Source: an uncultured Oscillospiraceae bacterium (GTDB lineage: Bacteria > Bacillota > Clostridia > Oscillospirales > Oscillospiraceae). From it: 7,645 nucleotides of DNA. Where the stretch lies: positions 1 to 7,645 of the forward strand of contig CALWXY010000220.1 of assembly GCA_944385595.1 (NCBI GenBank), given 5' to 3'. Of the stretch, positions 5,688 to 7,645 are shown one piece after another. How positions within the stretch are numbered: position 1 is the first letter of the stretch; the number at the start of each line of letters is the position of its first letter. Position numbers and translations under genes: made by a program. The notes beneath the pieces were generated by a model. That model searched no databases and was not told where the DNA came from. It saw nothing but the letters and a program-made list of their open reading frames with translations.

Positions 5688-6978
5688 GGTAGCGGAGTTC
5701 TGCCGCCGTCACGACATGCTGCCGCGCGGCGGAAAGGTGCTCTGCGCCGTCTCCGGCGGGGCGGACAGCATGGCCATGCTCTTCATGCTGCTCGAGCTGC
5801 GCGATAGTTTTGGCGTGGAGATAGAGTGCGCGCACTTTAACCATATGATACGCGGCGACGAGGCCGCGCGGGACGAGGACTTCGTCCGCTCGGAGTGCGA
5901 GAGGCTCGGCGTGGTTTTCATAGCCGGGCGCGGCGACGTGCCCGCCTACGCGAGGGCGCACGGCCTCGGCACCGAGGAGGCGGCGCGCGAGCTGCGCTAT
6001 GAATTTCTGGAGAAAACGGCGTCTGAGCGCGGCTGCGCCAAAATCGCCACGGCGCACAACGCCGCCGACAACGCCGAGACCATGCTGATGAACCTCGCGC
6101 GCGGCGCGGGGCTGCGCGGCGCGAGCGGCATACCGCCGGTGCGCGGCAGGCTGATCCGTCCGCTGCTCTGCCTCGACAGGCCGGAGATAGAGGCCTACCT
6201 CGCCGGGCGGGGCGTGAGCTTCGTCACGGACTCGACCAATCTCAGCACCGACTACGCCCGCAACCGCATGCGGCAGCGCGTCATCGCGCCGCTGCGCGAG
6301 ACAGCGCCGGACTTCGGCGCGAAATTCCTCGCCGCCTGCGAGAGCATGAGGGAGGACGAGGAGCTGATATCCTCGCTCGTACCGCCCTGCCCGAACGGCG
6401 AGATAGCGGCGTCGGAGCTTCTCAATCTGCCGCGGCCAATAGCCTCGCGGCTGATAATGCGCCTCGCGCCCGGCGCGCTCAGGACGCACGTCGAGGCGGT
6501 GCTCGCGCTGGCGGGGAGCGGAAAGCAGCACGGAAAGCTCTCGCTGCCCGGCTGCGAGGTGCTCATGCAGTTCGGGAAGCTGCGCTTCGGCGCGGAAATC
6601 CCCCCGGAGCTGCCGGAGACGGAGCTGCCGCCCGGTGCGGAGATCCTCTGGGGCGGCTACGCCGTCAGCAGATACGAGGGCGTGGCCGGGCGCGGAAACG
6701 CTTATTTGTGCTTTAAAAGCGCGGCAATATGTGGTAATATAACTCTCGGCCCCCGCCCCGGGGGCGACAGCCTGAAAATAGCCGGGCGCGGCGTCACCAA
6801 AACGCTCAAGAAGCTCTTTTCGGAGGCGCGCATACCGCCGTCCGAGCGCGGGCGAGTGCCCGTGCTGCGCGACGGGCGCGGCGTCATCGGAGCTTTGGGC
6901 TTCGGGGCCGACGAGCGCGCTGCCGCGCGGCGCGGCGAGCGCTGTACCATTATAGAATTTAAAAAGATCGGAGGCTGA
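5677..6978 (+). CDS. tilS: tRNA(Ile)-lysidine synthase TilS
   Basis: TilS uses ATP to attach lysine to C34 of the tRNA-Ile with a CAU anticodon, turning it into a lysidine-bearing tRNA that reads AUA and is charged with Ile rather than Met. The 433 residues are close to the 432 of E. coli TilS. The N-terminal domain has the ATP pyrophosphatase loop SGGADS (26-31), HFNHMIRG (53-60), the HNAADNAET segment (127-135), DSTN (185-188) and ARNRMRQ (194-200). The C-terminal TilS domain (about 355-430) shows the GDSLKI, TKTLKKLF and IPPSERGRVPV stretches. The ATG overlaps the end of dnaB by 11 nt, with a modest CGGAG at 5666-5670; the N-terminal lead before the loop is of normal length. The order tilS-hpt-ftsH is conserved in Firmicutes. 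In B. subtilis TilS and HprT are reported to form a complex that activates ftsH. Confidence 0.97.
   Translation: MTSRVAEFCRRHDMLPRGGKVLCAVSGGADSMAMLFMLLELRDSFGVEIECAHFNHMIRGDEAARDEDFVRSECERLGVVFIAGRGDVPAYARAHGLGTEEAARELRYEFLEKTASERGCAKIATAHNAADNAETMLMNLARGAGLRGASGIPPVRGRLIRPLLCLDRPEIEAYLAGRGVSFVTDSTNLSTDYARNRMRQRVIAPLRETAPDFGAKFLAACESMREDEELISSLVPPCPNGEIAASELLNLPRPIASRLIMRLAPGALRTHVEAVLALAGSGKQHGKLSLPGCEVLMQFGKLRFGAEIPPELPETELPPGAEILWGGYAVSRYEGVAGRGNAYLCFKSAAICGNITLGPRPGGDSLKIAGRGVTKTLKKLFSEARIPPSERGRVPVLRDGRGVIGALGFGADERAAARRGERCTIIEFKKIGG
6712..6740 (+). promoter_or_regulatory. Candidate internal promoter for hpt-ftsH
   Basis: An A/T-rich island inside the otherwise GC-rich tilS gene contains TTTAAA (6712-6717, 4 of 6 matches to the -35 consensus). 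A 17-nt spacer leads to TAATAT (6735-6740), preceded by TGG (6732-6734), the same extended -10 element as in the gdpP promoter. Transcription would start near 6747, about 240 nt before hpt. The local codons (TTG, TGC, TTT, AAA, TGT, GGT, AAT, ACT) differ from the surrounding C/G-ending usage, as if the DNA had a second role. This is an inference. Confidence 0.35.
6749..6765 (+). repeat. GC hairpin inside tilS
   Basis: GCCCCCG (6749-6755) pairs perfectly with CGGGGGC (6759-6765) around a CCC loop. It has no T-run, so it is unlikely to be a terminator. It lies just downstream of the candidate internal promoter and encodes part of the TilS C-domain (GPRPGG), so coding constraint in GC-rich DNA may explain it. 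Confidence 0.4.
6969..6974 (+). promoter_or_regulatory. Ribosome binding site supporting a TTG start for hpt
   Basis: CGGAGG lies within the last codons of tilS, 9 nt before the TTG at 6984. No nearby ATG gives an N-terminus of normal family length, so the TTG is preferred. Confidence 0.75.
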
Positions 6979-6983
6979 ACCGC

Positions 6984-7523
6984 TTGCATAACGATATCGA
7001 ATATGTCCTCTTCACCGAGGAGCAGATCAAAACGCGGGTCAGGGAGATGGGCGCGGAGATCACCCGCAGATACGCCGGAGAGGAGCCGCTCTTCGTCGGC
7101 GTGCTGAAGGGCAGCTTCGTGTTCATGGCCGACCTCGTCAGATGCGTCGACCTCAAATGCTCGGTGGACTTCATGGCCGTCTCTTCCTACGGCTCCGGCA
7201 CCACCAGCTCCGGCCAGGTGCGCATAAACAAGGATTTGGGACATGATATTGAGGGCAAGCACGTCGTCATAGTCGAGGACATACTCGACAGCGGCACAAC
7301 GCTGCACTATCTCCTCAAATATCTGGCGAACAGGGGCCCGGCCTCGCTCGCGGTCTACACTCTGCTGGATAAGCCGGAGCGCCGCAAAAAAGAGGTCAAG
7401 ACCGAGATGAGCGGCTTCACCATACCCGATGCCTTCGTCGTGGGCTACGGCCTCGATTACGACGAGAAATACCGCAATCTGCCATATATAGGCGTGCTCA
7501 AGCCGGAGGTCTACGGCAAGTGA
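6984..7523 (+). CDS. hpt: Hypoxanthine phosphoribosyltransferase
   Basis: This cytoplasmic purine-salvage enzyme converts hypoxanthine (and usually guanine) plus PRPP into IMP or GMP. The 179 residues are the usual length of about 180. The PRPP-binding motif VIVEDILDSGTT spans 95-106, with the paired acidic residues E98-D99. LKGSF (41-45) forms the pyrophosphate-side loop, SSYGSGTTSSG (67-77) the flexible loop that closes over the active site, and DKPERRK (129-135) plus FVVGYGLDYDEKYRNLP (151-167) are family landmarks. The gene starts with TTG 5 nt after tilS, so the two are probably translationally coupled, and it precedes ftsH by 30 nt. In B. subtilis the equivalent HprT, with TilS, is reported to help control ftsH, which fits this arrangement. 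Confidence 0.97.
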   Translation: MHNDIEYVLFTEEQIKTRVREMGAEITRRYAGEEPLFVGVLKGSFVFMADLVRCVDLKCSVDFMAVSSYGSGTTSSGQVRINKDLGHDIEGKHVVIVEDILDSGTTLHYLLKYLANRGPASLAVYTLLDKPERRKKEVKTEMSGFTIPDAFVVGYGLDYDEKYRNLPYIGVLKPEVYGK

Positions 7524-7553
7524 CGCCAGAAACGCCAAGGATGTGATTTTCAG

Positions 7554-7645
7554 TTGAACTATAACAGGAAGCGCGCGAGGGATATGGGCTTCTACGCCCT
7601 GATACTGGTGCTTATCCTCGCCACCGTGTTCACCATGAACATGGA
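7554..7645 (+). CDS. ftsH: ATP-dependent zinc metalloprotease FtsH (5' end only)
   Basis: Only the first 30 codons are present before the window ends. They read MNYNRKRARDMGFYALILVL and continue hydrophobically. A short basic N-terminus (RKRAR) is followed by a membrane segment at about residues 11-27, as at the start of FtsH, the membrane-bound AAA+ protease that degrades misfolded and regulatory proteins. The AAA+ and HExxH parts lie outside the window, so identification rests mainly on the conserved tilS-hpt-ftsH order. The start is taken as TTG, with AAGGA (7537-7541) 12 nt upstream, a rather long spacing. The ATG at 7584 would drop the basic residues that orient the membrane segment. No terminator separates it from hpt. 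Confidence 0.8.
   Translation, partial: MNYNRKRARDMGFYALILVLILATVFTMNM

Overview
The window looks like chromosomal core sequence from a GC-rich member of the Clostridia, perhaps Oscillospiraceae-like. This is inferred from the gene set (GdpP, bL9, DnaB, TilS, Hpt, FtsH), the strong Shine-Dalgarno sequences, a sigma-A type promoter, and frequent TTG/GTG starts and AUA codons in GC-rich coding DNA. No marker gene fixes the lineage.

Layout. Positions 1-356 hold no recognisable gene but contain scattered inverted-repeat fragments. A 39-nt near-perfect hairpin (357-395) lies just beyond the stop codon of a minus-strand gene (409-1731). That gene encodes a nucleotide-sugar pyrophosphorylase with a beta-helix region and what looks like a leftover phosphomannomutase C-terminal domain. 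A 140-nt divergent intergenic region carries a near-consensus extended -10 promoter (1804-1832). It drives a rightward operon that fills the rest of the window: gdpP (c-di-AMP phosphodiesterase), rplI (ribosomal protein bL9), dnaB (replicative helicase), tilS (tRNA-Ile lysidine synthase), hpt (hypoxanthine phosphoribosyltransferase) and the first 30 codons of ftsH (membrane AAA+ protease). Gaps inside the operon are 5-30 nt, dnaB and tilS overlap by 11 nt, and I see no internal terminator.

How the genes fit together. This is a housekeeping operon joining two conserved blocks, gdpP-rplI-dnaB and tilS-hpt-ftsH, which sit apart in Bacillus subtilis. It covers c-di-AMP turnover, translation, replication, tRNA decoding, purine salvage and membrane proteolysis. 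TilS makes the only standard bacterial tRNA that reads AUA, and hand counts show AUA is the majority isoleucine codon in rplI, dnaB and tilS. A candidate internal promoter within tilS could give hpt-ftsH separate expression.

I found no defence system, mobile element, CRISPR array or clearly novel system. The points most worth a second look are the internally shortened pyrophosphorylase, the preference for AUA and non-ATG starts, the possible promoter inside tilS, an altered DHHA1 motif in GdpP, and the unexplained first 356 bases.
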